A DNA stretch of 39,753 nucleotides, from assembly GCA_039915505.1 (NCBI GenBank), contig JBDSND010000105.1, positions 1 to 39,753 of the forward strand, read 5' to 3'. The DNA comes from CAIWHR01 sp039915505 (lineage in GTDB: Bacteria; Pseudomonadota; Gammaproteobacteria; Burkholderiales; Casimicrobiaceae). The position numbers and the translations under genes are program-made. Below, piece after piece: positions 15,858 through 23,138 of this stretch (positions within the stretch are counted from its first letter, which is position 1; each line of letters begins with the position of its first letter). The notes below the pieces were generated by a model that saw only the letters and a list, made by a program, of their open reading frames with translations, was not told where the DNA came from and made no database searches.

Positions 15858-15904
15858 CTGCGGTGGTCCTGCGAACTGGTGTTTCAGGCTGCCCCACCGC
15901 GCAG
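15858..15904 (+). promoter_or_regulatory. Stem-loop at the start of the RhlE leader
   Basis: The arms CTGCGGTGG (15858-15866) and CCACCGCGCAG (15894-15904) pair over nine positions with a two-base bulge. They begin about seven bases after the TATAAT box, at the expected 5' end of the transcript. Such a hairpin could protect or regulate the long leader. No known RNA family was recognised. Confidence 0.4.
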
Positions 15905-16185
15905 TACCCAGCAGGGCAGCCGTTCATCGGTACCTAATCCCCGTTCCCCTCGCGATTCGAGTGTGAGCCGCTGTTCCGGTTAGCGACGATGGCATTGCAG
16001 TCTGTCGACCCGGTAGCGGCCATTCGCGTCACGCTTCGGTAGCACGCCAGGGCATCGCCCGCGCGGGCACCGCGCGGCGTACCTCACGTCCCGCCTTTCC
16101 GGATTCCGGCTTGCCGGTGCGCTCCCGCGCACGGGCCGGTCCACTTCGCGCGTCGTTGCGGCGCGCGACAACGCATTGGAACACC

Positions 16186-17508
16186 ATGAATTTCTCTGAA
16201 CTCGCTCTCGCTCCGGCACTGCTCGACGCCGTGGCCGCATGCGGCTACACCGAGCCGACCGCCATCCAGGCGCAGGCGATTCCGTCACTGCTGGCTGGAC
16301 GCGATGTCATCGCCTCGGCCCAGACCGGGACCGGCAAGACCGCGGCCTTCGTGCTCCCGGCCCTGCATCGCCTCGTCACCCAACCGATTGTCGGCCGCCG
16401 TCGTCCTGGCACCCCGCGCGTGCTCGTGCTCGCGCCCACCCGCGAGCTCGCCCAGCAGGTCGCCGACCAGGCCGTCAGCTACGCACGCTCGTCGCGCATT
16501 AACACCGTCTGCCTGTACGGCGGCGCGCCCTATCCCGTGCAGAATCGACAGCTTTCCCGTCAAGTGGACGTGCTGGTCGCAACACCGGGACGCTTGCTCG
16601 ATCACGTCGAGCGCGGTCGCGTCGACCTGTCGGCGGTCGAGCTGCTGGTGCTCGATGAGGCCGATCGCATGCTCGACCTGGGCTTTGCGGACGACGTCGA
16701 CCGCATCACCGCGGCCACCCCTGCGGGTCGCCAAACCGTAATGTTCTCGGCGACCTTCGATCCCGCCATCGCCCGTCTCGCCAACCGGCTGCTGCGCGAC
16801 CCCGAGCGTATCGATGCGACCACGGCGGAGACGCCGCCACTCGCCATCGACCAGCGCGTGCACTTCGCCGACAACTTCGCCCACAAGCAGCGGCTGCTCG
16901 ATCATCTGCTCGCCGACGTGAGCGTGGGCCAAAGCATCGTATTCATGGCCACCAAGCGCGATGCCGAGGCGCTGGCCGTGCGTCTGCAGGAACAGGGTCA
17001 CGCGGCCGCGGCGCTGCATGGCGACATGACTCAGCGCGAGCGCACCCGCACGCTGCAGGACATGCGCCGGGGCGGCCTGCGCACCCTGGTCGCGACCGAC
17101 GTCGCGGCCCTCGGCATCGACGTCGCGGGCGTCACCCACGTAATCAACTTTGACCTGCCGCGCCAGGCTGATGCGTACGTGCACCGTATCGGTCGCACCG
17201 GCCGTGCCGGCGCGACCGGCACCGCGGTTTCGCTCGCCAATCACACCGAGCGCGGCACGCTGCGGGCGATCGAGCGTTTCACCGGCATCACCATCGCGCC
17301 GCATGTCATCGTCGGCCTCGAGCCGCGTGGCGCCGACAAGCGCCCGCCGGCGCGCCGCGATACCCGTGCGGGTGAGCGACAGGAGCCGTGGCGCAAGCCG
17401 CGTCCGGCAGGCAACGGTGCGCGGCCGCATGCCGGTGGCAACGAGCGCTGGGGCGCGTCGACGCGCGATGGCGGTCCGTGGCAGGGCGGCGCACGCCGGC
17501 GCGGCTAG
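16186..17508 (+). CDS. rhlE: DEAD-box ATP-dependent RNA helicase, RhlE type
   Basis: A 440-residue cytoplasmic RNA helicase with all core motifs: Q motif GYTEPTAIQAQAI (20-32), I AQTGTGKT (45-52), Ia PTRELAQQ, Ib TPGRL, II DEAD (157-160), III SAT (188-190), IV IVFMATK, V VATDVAALGID and VI HRIGRTGR (333-340). A basic, Arg/Gly-rich tail of about 70 residues typical of RhlE follows and would bind RNA. The ATG at 16186 gives the canonical MNFSELAL start; an upstream in-frame ATG at 16111 would add an unconserved Arg-rich extension and was not used. It is transcribed alone, with a long leader. These enzymes act in ribosome assembly, mRNA turnover and cold adaptation. Confidence 0.95.
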   Translation: MNFSELALAPALLDAVAACGYTEPTAIQAQAIPSLLAGRDVIASAQTGTGKTAAFVLPALHRLVTQPIVGRRRPGTPRVLVLAPTRELAQQVADQAVSYARSSRINTVCLYGGAPYPVQNRQLSRQVDVLVATPGRLLDHVERGRVDLSAVELLVLDEADRMLDLGFADDVDRITAATPAGRQTVMFSATFDPAIARLANRLLRDPERIDATTAETPPLAIDQRVHFADNFAHKQRLLDHLLADVSVGQSIVFMATKRDAEALAVRLQEQGHAAAALHGDMTQRERTRTLQDMRRGGLRTLVATDVAALGIDVAGVTHVINFDLPRQADAYVHRIGRTGRAGATGTAVSLANHTERGTLRAIERFTGITIAPHVIVGLEPRGADKRPPARRDTRAGERQEPWRKPRPAGNGARPHAGGNERWGASTRDGGPWQGGARRRG

Positions 17509-17653
17509 CCCAGGCGGTCGACGCGCGCTTTCCAAAACGGGCGACCAGCTGCAGCGGTTGGCGAAGGCCGACGCTCGGCCGGACGCCGCTTCGGGCACCT
17601 GATTGGGGTCCTCGATCGGGGCTTGCAGGTCCGCGCGGCATACGGGTGGAGGG

Positions 17654-17693
17654 CGCGATCCTCGGGCCGCGATCCTCGAGCCGATCCTCAAGC
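17654..17693. repeat. Short 14-bp direct repeats between rhlE and paaX
   Basis: Three near-identical units follow one another: CGCGATCCTCGGGC (17654-17667), CGCGATCCTCGAGC (17668-17681) and a shorter CGATCCTCAAGC (17682-17693). They lie in the 250-base gap between the convergent ends of rhlE and paaX, which otherwise shows no gene. Confidence 0.7.
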
Positions 17694-17758
17694 AAGCGAT
17701 CGCAGTTCGTGATCCGTGGTTTGCGACCCTCCAGCCCCAGTCCGCTATTTCGCGAAGC

Positions 17759-18766
17759 TCAGGTCTCGAGACCTCCGAAGCGCCGCCGGAAGGCGTCATC
17801 GACTGGCGGTAGCGCACCGCTCGGACCCTCGAGGGTTTTCCTTAGGTGGCGTTCGGCGCCGTCGAGCGTGACCCGGTACACGTCGCGGCACAGCGCTGCC
17901 GCCGCATTCCCTGGCCAGTCGAGCGGTAACAGCGCGGCGGGCAGCTGCGGGTCGCGTAGCAGCGTGCGGCGGTAGGCGTGGATGAGGAGGCTGCGCACCG
18001 CGAAGCACTGGTGCCGATCGCGGGCATCGGCAGGGCAATGGCGAAAGCGCTCGACGACGTTGCCGAAGCGGAGCAGGAAGGCGCGATACTCCGCCGCGAT
18101 CCCGGCCAGGTCCCACGCCTTGCTGGCCGCCGCATGCAGCGATTGGCATCCGCCTTGCGGATCGTCCCGTGCCCGGACGGCGATGATCCGGTCATCGACT
18201 CCGAGTGCGGTAGCGATCCGGGCGACTGTACTCTCCGCGCGTGCGGGTCGCCCGAAAACCCCGGGGCCGATGGTTCCGAAACCTTCCCACGAGAGCTCGG
18301 CCTTCAGGCTGCGCCGCTGCGCTGCCGATAGGCCATCGCCGATCACGAGCTCCCAATCCTCGCCCCACGACACCTCGGGCGTTGCATAGATGCGCCGATA
18401 GGCCTGCTCGAAACGTCGCGCGCCGTCGTCGGTGAGGTGATAAAGGCTGCGGCGTCCGATCCGGGTACTCCCGAGCCAGCCCTCCTTGACCAGCCGGAAC
18501 ACGCTGGTGCGCGCCAGCCGCTCGGAAACCCGCAATGGGGCCAGTAGCGCAATGAGTCCGGACAGCATCACCGCGCCGCCATGCGGCGCGATGGCATCGC
18601 CCCAGACGGTAATCACGAGCGAGCGCGCGCGCGGCGGATGTTGGGCAAGCTCGCGCGCGATCCAGCGCCGCACCGCGGGATCGGCACGGCGGGCGGACGG
18701 TCCAAACGTGTCGGGGGCGGTGGTGCTGATCACTTGAATTCCGGCGATGCCCGGACCCTTCCGCAT
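17759..18766 (-). CDS. paaX: Phenylacetic acid degradation repressor PaaX
   Basis: A 335-residue transcriptional repressor. Its N-terminal winged helix (about residues 45-120) contains SLVITVWGDAIAPHGG and RTSVFRLVKEGWL followed by RIGRRSLYHLTDDG. The PaaX effector/dimer domain follows, with SWEGFGTIGPGVFG and HAYRRTLLRDPQLPAALLPL, ending FRRRFGGLET. PaaX proteins repress paa operons and are released by phenylacetyl-CoA. The protein is somewhat longer than the usual 305-316 residues; the GTG at codon 12 (18733) is an alternative start. It is transcribed away from paaA, and the 122-base gap carries a long palindrome that is its likely operator. Confidence 0.95.
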   Translation of the reverse strand: MRKGPGIAGIQVISTTAPDTFGPSARRADPAVRRWIARELAQHPPRARSLVITVWGDAIAPHGGAVMLSGLIALLAPLRVSERLARTSVFRLVKEGWLGSTRIGRRSLYHLTDDGARRFEQAYRRIYATPEVSWGEDWELVIGDGLSAAQRRSLKAELSWEGFGTIGPGVFGRPARAESTVARIATALGVDDRIIAVRARDDPQGGCQSLHAAASKAWDLAGIAAEYRAFLLRFGNVVERFRHCPADARDRHQCFAVRSLLIHAYRRTLLRDPQLPAALLPLDWPGNAAAALCRDVYRVTLDGAERHLRKTLEGPSGALPPVDDAFRRRFGGLET

Positions 18767-18810
18767 GGGCGCAACTCGCTTCGGCAGTGGGGTTCAGCGA
18801 GCCTTAGCAT

Positions 18811-18839
18811 ATGATACAAACTTTGCGTGGATGTCGCAA
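18811..18839 (-). promoter_or_regulatory. Probable paaX promoter, overlapping the paaA promoter
   Basis: On the minus strand TTGCGA (complement 18834-18839) and TATCAT (complement 18811-18816) are again 17 bases apart, the mirror image of the rightward promoter. The predicted start lies about 40 bases before the paaX ATG. The two polymerase footprints overlap, so the promoters should exclude one another. Confidence 0.55.
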
Positions 18840-18850
18840 AAAGTGTATCG
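18812..18850. promoter_or_regulatory. 39-bp palindromic operator between paaX and paaA
   Basis: The left arm TGATACAAACTTTGCG (18812-18827) and the reverse complement of the right arm (18835-18850) match at 12 of 16 positions, separated by seven bases. The outer GATACA/TGTATC and inner TTTGCG/CGCAAA half-sites are perfect. Position and symmetry suggest the PaaX binding site. It covers both divergent promoters, which fits repression of paaA and autoregulation of paaX. Confidence 0.7.
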
Positions 18851-18851
18851 T
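18823..18851 (+). promoter_or_regulatory. Probable paaA promoter
   Basis: TTGCGT (18823-18828) and TATCGT (18846-18851) are separated by exactly 17 bases and point toward paaA. Transcription would start about 30 bases before the paaA ATG. Both boxes are inside or at the edge of the palindrome, so a bound repressor would block them. Confidence 0.6.
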
Positions 18852-18888
18852 TTCGGATGGGGCCTGAAGGCTTTGGAGGAAACCGCGT

Positions 18889-19872
18889 ATGTATGCCCAG
18901 CTCGTCGACACCGGCCTTGCCAAGGTGCAGGCAGCCGAGGATCTCGGTCCGGCCGAGGCCGCGTTCCAGGCGCGCGTCGACGCCGACGTGCGCATCGAGC
19001 CCAAGGACTGGATGCCGGAGGCCTACCGTCGAACGCTGGTCCGGCAGATCTCGCAGCACGCCCATTCCGAGATCGTCGGCATGCTGCCGGAAGGCAACTG
19101 GCTGACGCGCGCCCCGACGCTGAAGCGCAAGTCCATTTTGATGGCCAAGATCCAGGACGAGGCGGGCCACGGCCTGTATCTCTATTCCGCAGCCGAAACG
19201 CTCGGTGTCTCGCGTGACCAGTTGACCGAAGAGCTCTTGGCCGGCCGCGCCAAGTACTCGAGCATCTTCAACTACCCGACGCTTACGTGGGCCGACGTCG
19301 GCGCAATCGGCTGGCTGGTCGACGGTGCCGCGATCATGAACCAGATCCCGATCTGCCGGTGCTCGTACGGACCCTATGCCCGGGCAATGGTGCGCATCTG
19401 CAAGGAAGAGAGCTTCCATCAGCGGCAGGGCTACGACATCATGCTGGCGCTGTGCCGAGGTATTCCGGAGCAGAAGGCCATGGCCCAGGATGCGTTGAAT
19501 CGCTGGTGGTGGCCGTCGGTGATGATGTTTGGGCCGTCCGATGCGGAAAGCGTGCACAGCGCCCAGTCGGCGCGCTGGAAGATCAAACTTCTCTCCAACG
19601 ACGAGCTTCGTCAGCGCTTCGTAGACCAGACCGTGCCGCAGGCTGAGTACCTCGGGCTCACCCTCCCCGATCCGGATCTCGCCTGGGACGACGAGACCCA
19701 GCACTACCAGTTCGGCGCGATCGATTGGGCCGAGTTTTACGAGGTCATCAAGGGCAACGGCCCCTGCAACCGCGAGCGCCTGCAGGCCCGTCGCGACGCC
19801 TGGAACGAGGGTGCGTGGGTGCGTGAAGCCGCTCTGGCGCACGCCGAGAAGCGCGCCGCCAAGGCGGCGTAA
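18889..19872 (+). CDS. paaA: Phenylacetyl-CoA 1,2-epoxidase catalytic subunit PaaA
   Basis: A 327-residue diiron subunit of the PaaABCE multicomponent monooxygenase, which converts phenylacetyl-CoA to the ring 1,2-epoxide. The two iron-binding EXXH motifs are visible as EAGH (91-94) in KIQDEAGHGLYLY and ESFH (174-177) in KEESFHQRQG. Length and sequence are standard for PaaA. The ATG has a strong GGAGGA ribosome site. It is the first gene of the paa operon, about 30 bases from the predicted promoter. Its TAA stop is also the first three bases of a TAATG(G/C)GGTC repeat, and a repeat-bounded insertion separates it from paaB. Confidence 0.98.
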   Translation: MYAQLVDTGLAKVQAAEDLGPAEAAFQARVDADVRIEPKDWMPEAYRRTLVRQISQHAHSEIVGMLPEGNWLTRAPTLKRKSILMAKIQDEAGHGLYLYSAAETLGVSRDQLTEELLAGRAKYSSIFNYPTLTWADVGAIGWLVDGAAIMNQIPICRCSYGPYARAMVRICKEESFHQRQGYDIMLALCRGIPEQKAMAQDALNRWWWPSVMMFGPSDAESVHSAQSARWKIKLLSNDELRQRFVDQTVPQAEYLGLTLPDPDLAWDDETQHYQFGAIDWAEFYEVIKGNGPCNRERLQARRDAWNEGAWVREAALAHAEKRAAKAA

Positions 19873-20112
19873 TGCGGTCAGATCAACTTATCCCTGCGAG
19901 CTATCGGGCGAGTTCCGGCGGGCCAAGTGAGATCGGACGCGTCACGCCGCTCTTAGCGTTCCGCGCGACCTTGCTCACCGTATGATTCGAGCGCAGCGAT
20001 GCGGAACCGAGCGCCGACGACAGCGTCGCGCCGATACACCCCGATGCGCGCTGTCGGCGATCGATTGGTGATCCAATTTCATCGGACCCGATCAATTAAT
20101 CTGACCCCATTA
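19870..20112. mobile_element. Repeat-bounded insertion splitting paaA and paaB (MITE/REPIN-like)
   Basis: A forward repeat (TAATGCGGTCAGATCAACTT, continuing ATCC, 19870-19893) begins at the paaA stop. An inverted relative ends at 20112 (its reverse complement begins TAATGGGGTCAGATTAATTG). The core TAATGSGGTCAGAT is shared in opposite orientation and is related to the copies at 5278-5372. About 200 bases of non-coding DNA lie between them, including a small hairpin ATTGG/CCAAT near 20064-20077. In most paa operons these two genes are nearly adjacent. The structure resembles a small non-autonomous element or paired REP sequences; no encoded protein is seen. Confidence 0.6.
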
Positions 20113-20130
20113 GATTTAGAGGCGAGAGCG

Positions 20131-20412
20131 ATGAACGAATGGCCGCTCTGGGAAGTCTTCATACGCAGCCAGCATGGGCTGGCGCACAAACATGTCGGCA
20201 GCCTGCACGCACCGGACCCGGAAATGGCGATCCACAATGCCCGCGACGTGTACACCCGACGCAACGAAGGCGTGTCGATCTGGGTGGTCAGGGCGGCGGA
20301 CATCGTGGCCTCGAGCCCTGGGGACAAGGACGTCCTGTTCGAGCCGGCACAGAGCAAGGTCTACCGGCATCCCACGTTCTTCCCGATGCCCGATGAAGTG
20401 AAGCACCTCTAG
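20131..20412 (+). CDS. paaB: Phenylacetyl-CoA epoxidase subunit PaaB
   Basis: A 93-residue small subunit of the epoxidase, starting MNEWPLWEVFIRSQHGLAHK and ending in the conserved YRHPTFFPMPDEVKHL. PaaB is needed for full activity and is thought to bridge subcomplexes. The ATG at 20131 has a GAGGCGAGAG ribosome site; in-frame starts further upstream would read through the repeat-bounded insertion and were rejected. The ribosome site lies just outside the insertion, so translation should be intact even though the distance from paaA is unusually large. Confidence 0.96.
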   Translation: MNEWPLWEVFIRSQHGLAHKHVGSLHAPDPEMAIHNARDVYTRRNEGVSIWVVRAADIVASSPGDKDVLFEPAQSKVYRHPTFFPMPDEVKHL

Positions 20413-20425
20413 CCGGGAGCGGGGC

Positions 20426-21211
20426 ATGGCGCGCGATGCCTTGCTGTTCGACTACCTCCTCCGGCTGGCCGACTCGCCGCTGATCCTCGCCCAGCGTCTC
20501 GGCGAATGGGTGGGCCGGGGTCCGATTCTCGAGGAAGACATGGCACTCGCCAACGTCGGCCTCGACCTGCTCGGCCAAGCGCGGTTGTGGCTGGGTCGTG
20601 CCGGCGAGGTCGAGGGTCACGACGACACGCCCGGCCGCGACGAGGACCAGCTCGCGTTCCTGCGCGACGCGAGCGACTTCCGCAACCTGTTGATCGTCGA
20701 GCTGCCCAACGGCGACTTTGCCGACACGATCGTGCGCCAGTACCTCTTCGACGCCTGGCACGCGCTCGCCCTCGGCGGACTCGCGCGATCGGCCGACGCG
20801 GGCATCGCCGCGATCGCCGCCAAGGCCGTGAAGGAAGTCACCTATCACGTCGATCGCTCGGGCGACTGGGTGATCCGCCTCGGCGATGGCACCGACATGT
20901 CGCACACCAGAGCGCAGGCGGCGCTCGATGCATTGTGGCCGTACACCGGTGAGATGTTCATGGTCGACGCGGTCGATCAGGCCATGCAGGACGCCGGCGT
21001 CGGCATCGACCTCGAGGCGCTGCAGCAGCCGTGGCGGCTTGCGGTGGAGGCGGTGCTCGGCGAGGCGACGCTGGCGATCCCGCCGGCCACGACGTTCATG
21101 CAGGGCAGTCGTGGCCGCGGTGGCAGGCAAGGGGTGCACACCGAGCATCTCGGCCACCTCCTGCCGGAAATGCAGTTCCTGCAGCGCGCCTATCCGGGAG
21201 CGCGGTGGTGA
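20426..21211 (+). CDS. paaC: Phenylacetyl-CoA epoxidase structural subunit PaaC
   Basis: A 261-residue ferritin-like subunit that forms the core complex with PaaA. Family marks include LRLADSPLILAQRLGEWVG, EDMALANVGLDLLGQAR, VKEVTYHVDRSGDWVIRLGD and the C-terminal HTEHLGHLLPEMQFLQR. PaaC lacks catalytic iron and stabilises PaaA and binding of the CoA substrate. The start has a GGGAG site 13 bases after the paaB stop. Its stop overlaps the paaD GTG start by four bases (GTGA at 21208-21211). Confidence 0.97.
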   Translation: MARDALLFDYLLRLADSPLILAQRLGEWVGRGPILEEDMALANVGLDLLGQARLWLGRAGEVEGHDDTPGRDEDQLAFLRDASDFRNLLIVELPNGDFADTIVRQYLFDAWHALALGGLARSADAGIAAIAAKAVKEVTYHVDRSGDWVIRLGDGTDMSHTRAQAALDALWPYTGEMFMVDAVDQAMQDAGVGIDLEALQQPWRLAVEAVLGEATLAIPPATTFMQGSRGRGGRQGVHTEHLGHLLPEMQFLQRAYPGARW

Positions 21212-21786
21212 GCCTCGCGCCGGCTGCGCTCGCCAGCGGACAGGATCGCGCTCCGGCATCCCGGCATCCCTCGATGGGCGCGATCTGGTCGGCGCTCGCC
21301 GGGGTCGCCGATCCCGAGATTCCGGTCGTGTCGGTGGTCGACCTCGGCATCGTGCGCAGGGTCGGTTGGGATGCCGAGGCCGCCGGGCGCCTCGCGGTGC
21401 AGGTCACGCCGACTTACTCGGGTTGTCCCGCGACCGATCTTATCAACGCCGAGATCCGCACCGCGCTCGCGGCGATCGGGGTCGCCGACGTGCACATCGA
21501 CGTGGTGCTGAGCCCGCCCTGGACGACGGCGTGGCTGACGCCGACCGGCCAGCGGCAGCTCCTGGCCTACGGTATAACCCCGCCGGGAGCGGCCAGGCCG
21601 GTCCCGCATGCCAGGGTGGATGTCGCGGGAATCAGTCCGCTGCGACGTGCCGGCTTCGCGGTGTCGTGCCCGCGCTGCGGTTCGGAGGACACCGCGCTGG
21701 TCGCCCAGTTCGGTTCGACCGCCTGCAAGGCGCAGTATCGCTGCCGCGCGTGCCTCGAGCCGTTCGACTTCTTCAAGCCGATCTAG
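21208..21786 (+). CDS. paaD: PaaD, MIP18/SufT-like iron-sulfur maturation protein of the epoxidase
   Basis: A 192-residue protein with a DUF59/MIP18 domain (DPEIPVVSVVDLGIVRRVGW and TPTYSGCPATDLI) and a C-terminal cysteine-rich region (Cys154, Cys157, Cys173, Cys179, Cys182; CPRCGSED and YRCRACLEPFDFFKPI). PaaD is thought to help assemble the metal or Fe-S centres of the complex rather than being part of the enzyme. The GTG at 21208, coupled to paaC, was chosen; the ATG at 21274 would give 170 residues, closer to E. coli PaaD, and is an alternative. It is six bases upstream of paaE. Confidence 0.94.
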   Translation: MSLAPAALASGQDRAPASRHPSMGAIWSALAGVADPEIPVVSVVDLGIVRRVGWDAEAAGRLAVQVTPTYSGCPATDLINAEIRTALAAIGVADVHIDVVLSPPWTTAWLTPTGQRQLLAYGITPPGAARPVPHARVDVAGISPLRRAGFAVSCPRCGSEDTALVAQFGSTACKAQYRCRACLEPFDFFKPI

Positions 21787-21792
21787 CCTCGG

Positions 21793-22869
21793 ATGAGCCG
21801 CTTCCATCTCCTCAAGATCGCCCGCGTCGATCGCGAAACCCGCGATGCGGTGGCCGTGACCTTCGAGGTGCCCGCCGAGCTCGAGCCTCACTTCCGCTTT
21901 GCCGCGGGCCAGCATCTCACGTTGCGAACCCGGATCGGCGACGAGGAGGTGCGGCGGTCCTATTCGCTGTGCGCACCGGCCCACGACGGACGGCTGCGCA
22001 TCGCGATCAAGCGCAATCCCGGCGGGGTGTTCTCGAACTGGGCCAACGACTCGCTGCGTGCAGGGGCGACGCTCGACGTGCTGCCGCCGCTCGGCCACTT
22101 TCACCTGCCGCTCGATGCCGCGCATCGCCTCCATTACCTCGCCTTCGCCGCAGGCGGCGGCATCACCCCGGTGCTGTCGATCATTGCGACCACCCTCGCC
22201 GCGGAGCCGCACAGCCGCTTCACACTGGTCTATGGCAACCGTGCGTCCGCCACGGTGATGTTTCGCGAGGAACTCGCCGCCCTGAAGGACTTTTACCTCG
22301 AACGGTTCAACCTCGTGCACGTGCTGTCGCGCGAGGCTCAGGACATCCCGCTCTTCCACGGTCGCATCGATCGGGAGAAGGTTGCGGCGCTCGTGGCGCA
22401 GTGGATCCGCCTCGACGACATCGACGCCGTGTTCGTCTGCGGTCCGGAAGGCATGATGACCGACGTGCGTGCGGCGCTGGTCGCGGCGGGATTTCCCGAC
22501 GCGAGGATCCGCATGGAGCGCTTCGCCACCAGCGTGCCGAAACAGACCCACGCTTCCCATGTCGCAGCACTGCCCGGGCACACCCGATGCGAGGTGACGG
22601 TAGTGCTCGACGGCATGACACGCACCTTTCCCCTCGAAAAGTCCTTGGAGAGCATCCTCGAAGCCGGGCTCAAGGCCGGCATCGAGCTGCCGTACTCGTG
22701 CCAGTCGGGCGTGTGCTCGACGTGCCGCGCCAAGCTCGTGACCGGCGAGGTTGACATGGATGCGAACTTCGCCCTGGAAGACTACGAGGTCGCGCGCGGT
22801 TTCGTGCTCACTTGCCAGAGCTATGCGGTCACCGATACCGTAACCGTCGATTACGATCAAACGGCCTAG
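21793..22869 (+). CDS. paaE: Phenylacetyl-CoA epoxidase reductase PaaE
   Basis: A 358-residue electron-transfer subunit. A ferredoxin-NADP reductase module (FAD-binding RRSYSLC near residue 55, NAD(P)-binding AAGGGITPVLSI and VFVCGPEGMM) is followed by a plant-type 2Fe-2S ferredoxin domain whose cysteines are Cys303, Cys308, Cys311 and Cys341 (CQSGVCSTC and LTCQS). It carries electrons from NADPH to the diiron centre of PaaA. Size and domain order are standard. It ends the tightly packed paaC-D-E block; a 269-base gap separates it from paaN. Confidence 0.97.
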   Translation: MSRFHLLKIARVDRETRDAVAVTFEVPAELEPHFRFAAGQHLTLRTRIGDEEVRRSYSLCAPAHDGRLRIAIKRNPGGVFSNWANDSLRAGATLDVLPPLGHFHLPLDAAHRLHYLAFAAGGGITPVLSIIATTLAAEPHSRFTLVYGNRASATVMFREELAALKDFYLERFNLVHVLSREAQDIPLFHGRIDREKVAALVAQWIRLDDIDAVFVCGPEGMMTDVRAALVAAGFPDARIRMERFATSVPKQTHASHVAALPGHTRCEVTVVLDGMTRTFPLEKSLESILEAGLKAGIELPYSCQSGVCSTCRAKLVTGEVDMDANFALEDYEVARGFVLTCQSYAVTDTVTVDYDQTA

Positions 22870-23138
22870 TGTGCCGAATCGGGAGTTTGCTGCACACCAC
22901 CGTCGAGTACCGCGCGCCGCTTCGTCGCTCGCCCTGCGAAGGTTTTCGACACTCTCTGCGGCAAGCTCGTCGTTGCGCACCGTATCGCCGTTTTTGGGCA
23001 GCGCCGCAGCCATCGTGAGCGTCTTCAACGAACTTCCGATTCGGGACCCGAGCTGCCGATCTGGCGGGTGCGCGCGGCGTGCTAAAGTTGGCCGTCGGAT
23101 TTCGATCCGGACGCACGCACTTTCCGCAGGAGTTGCCA

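Larger units (their letters stand above)
15535..16185. other. Long intergenic region: low-complexity stretch and RhlE leader
   Basis: These 651 bases separate the LysM gene from the helicase. Imperfect inverted arms at 15550-15559 and 15585-15594 (GTCATGACCC/GGGTCACGAC) might end the lysM transcript. A GAC/GAT-rich low-complexity stretch runs from about 15688 to 15780. A TATAAT box is at 15846-15851, followed by about 330 bases of probable helicase leader with a stem-loop at 15858-15904. No well-supported gene was found. Confidence 0.6.

Noticed and set aside
16111..16185. Helicase start 25 codons upstream
   Set aside because: The extra residues are Arg-rich and unconserved; the canonical RhlE N-terminus begins at 16186.
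16285..17817. 510-codon minus-strand frame opposite rhlE
   Set aside because: It is antisense to all nine helicase motifs and shows no similarity of its own.
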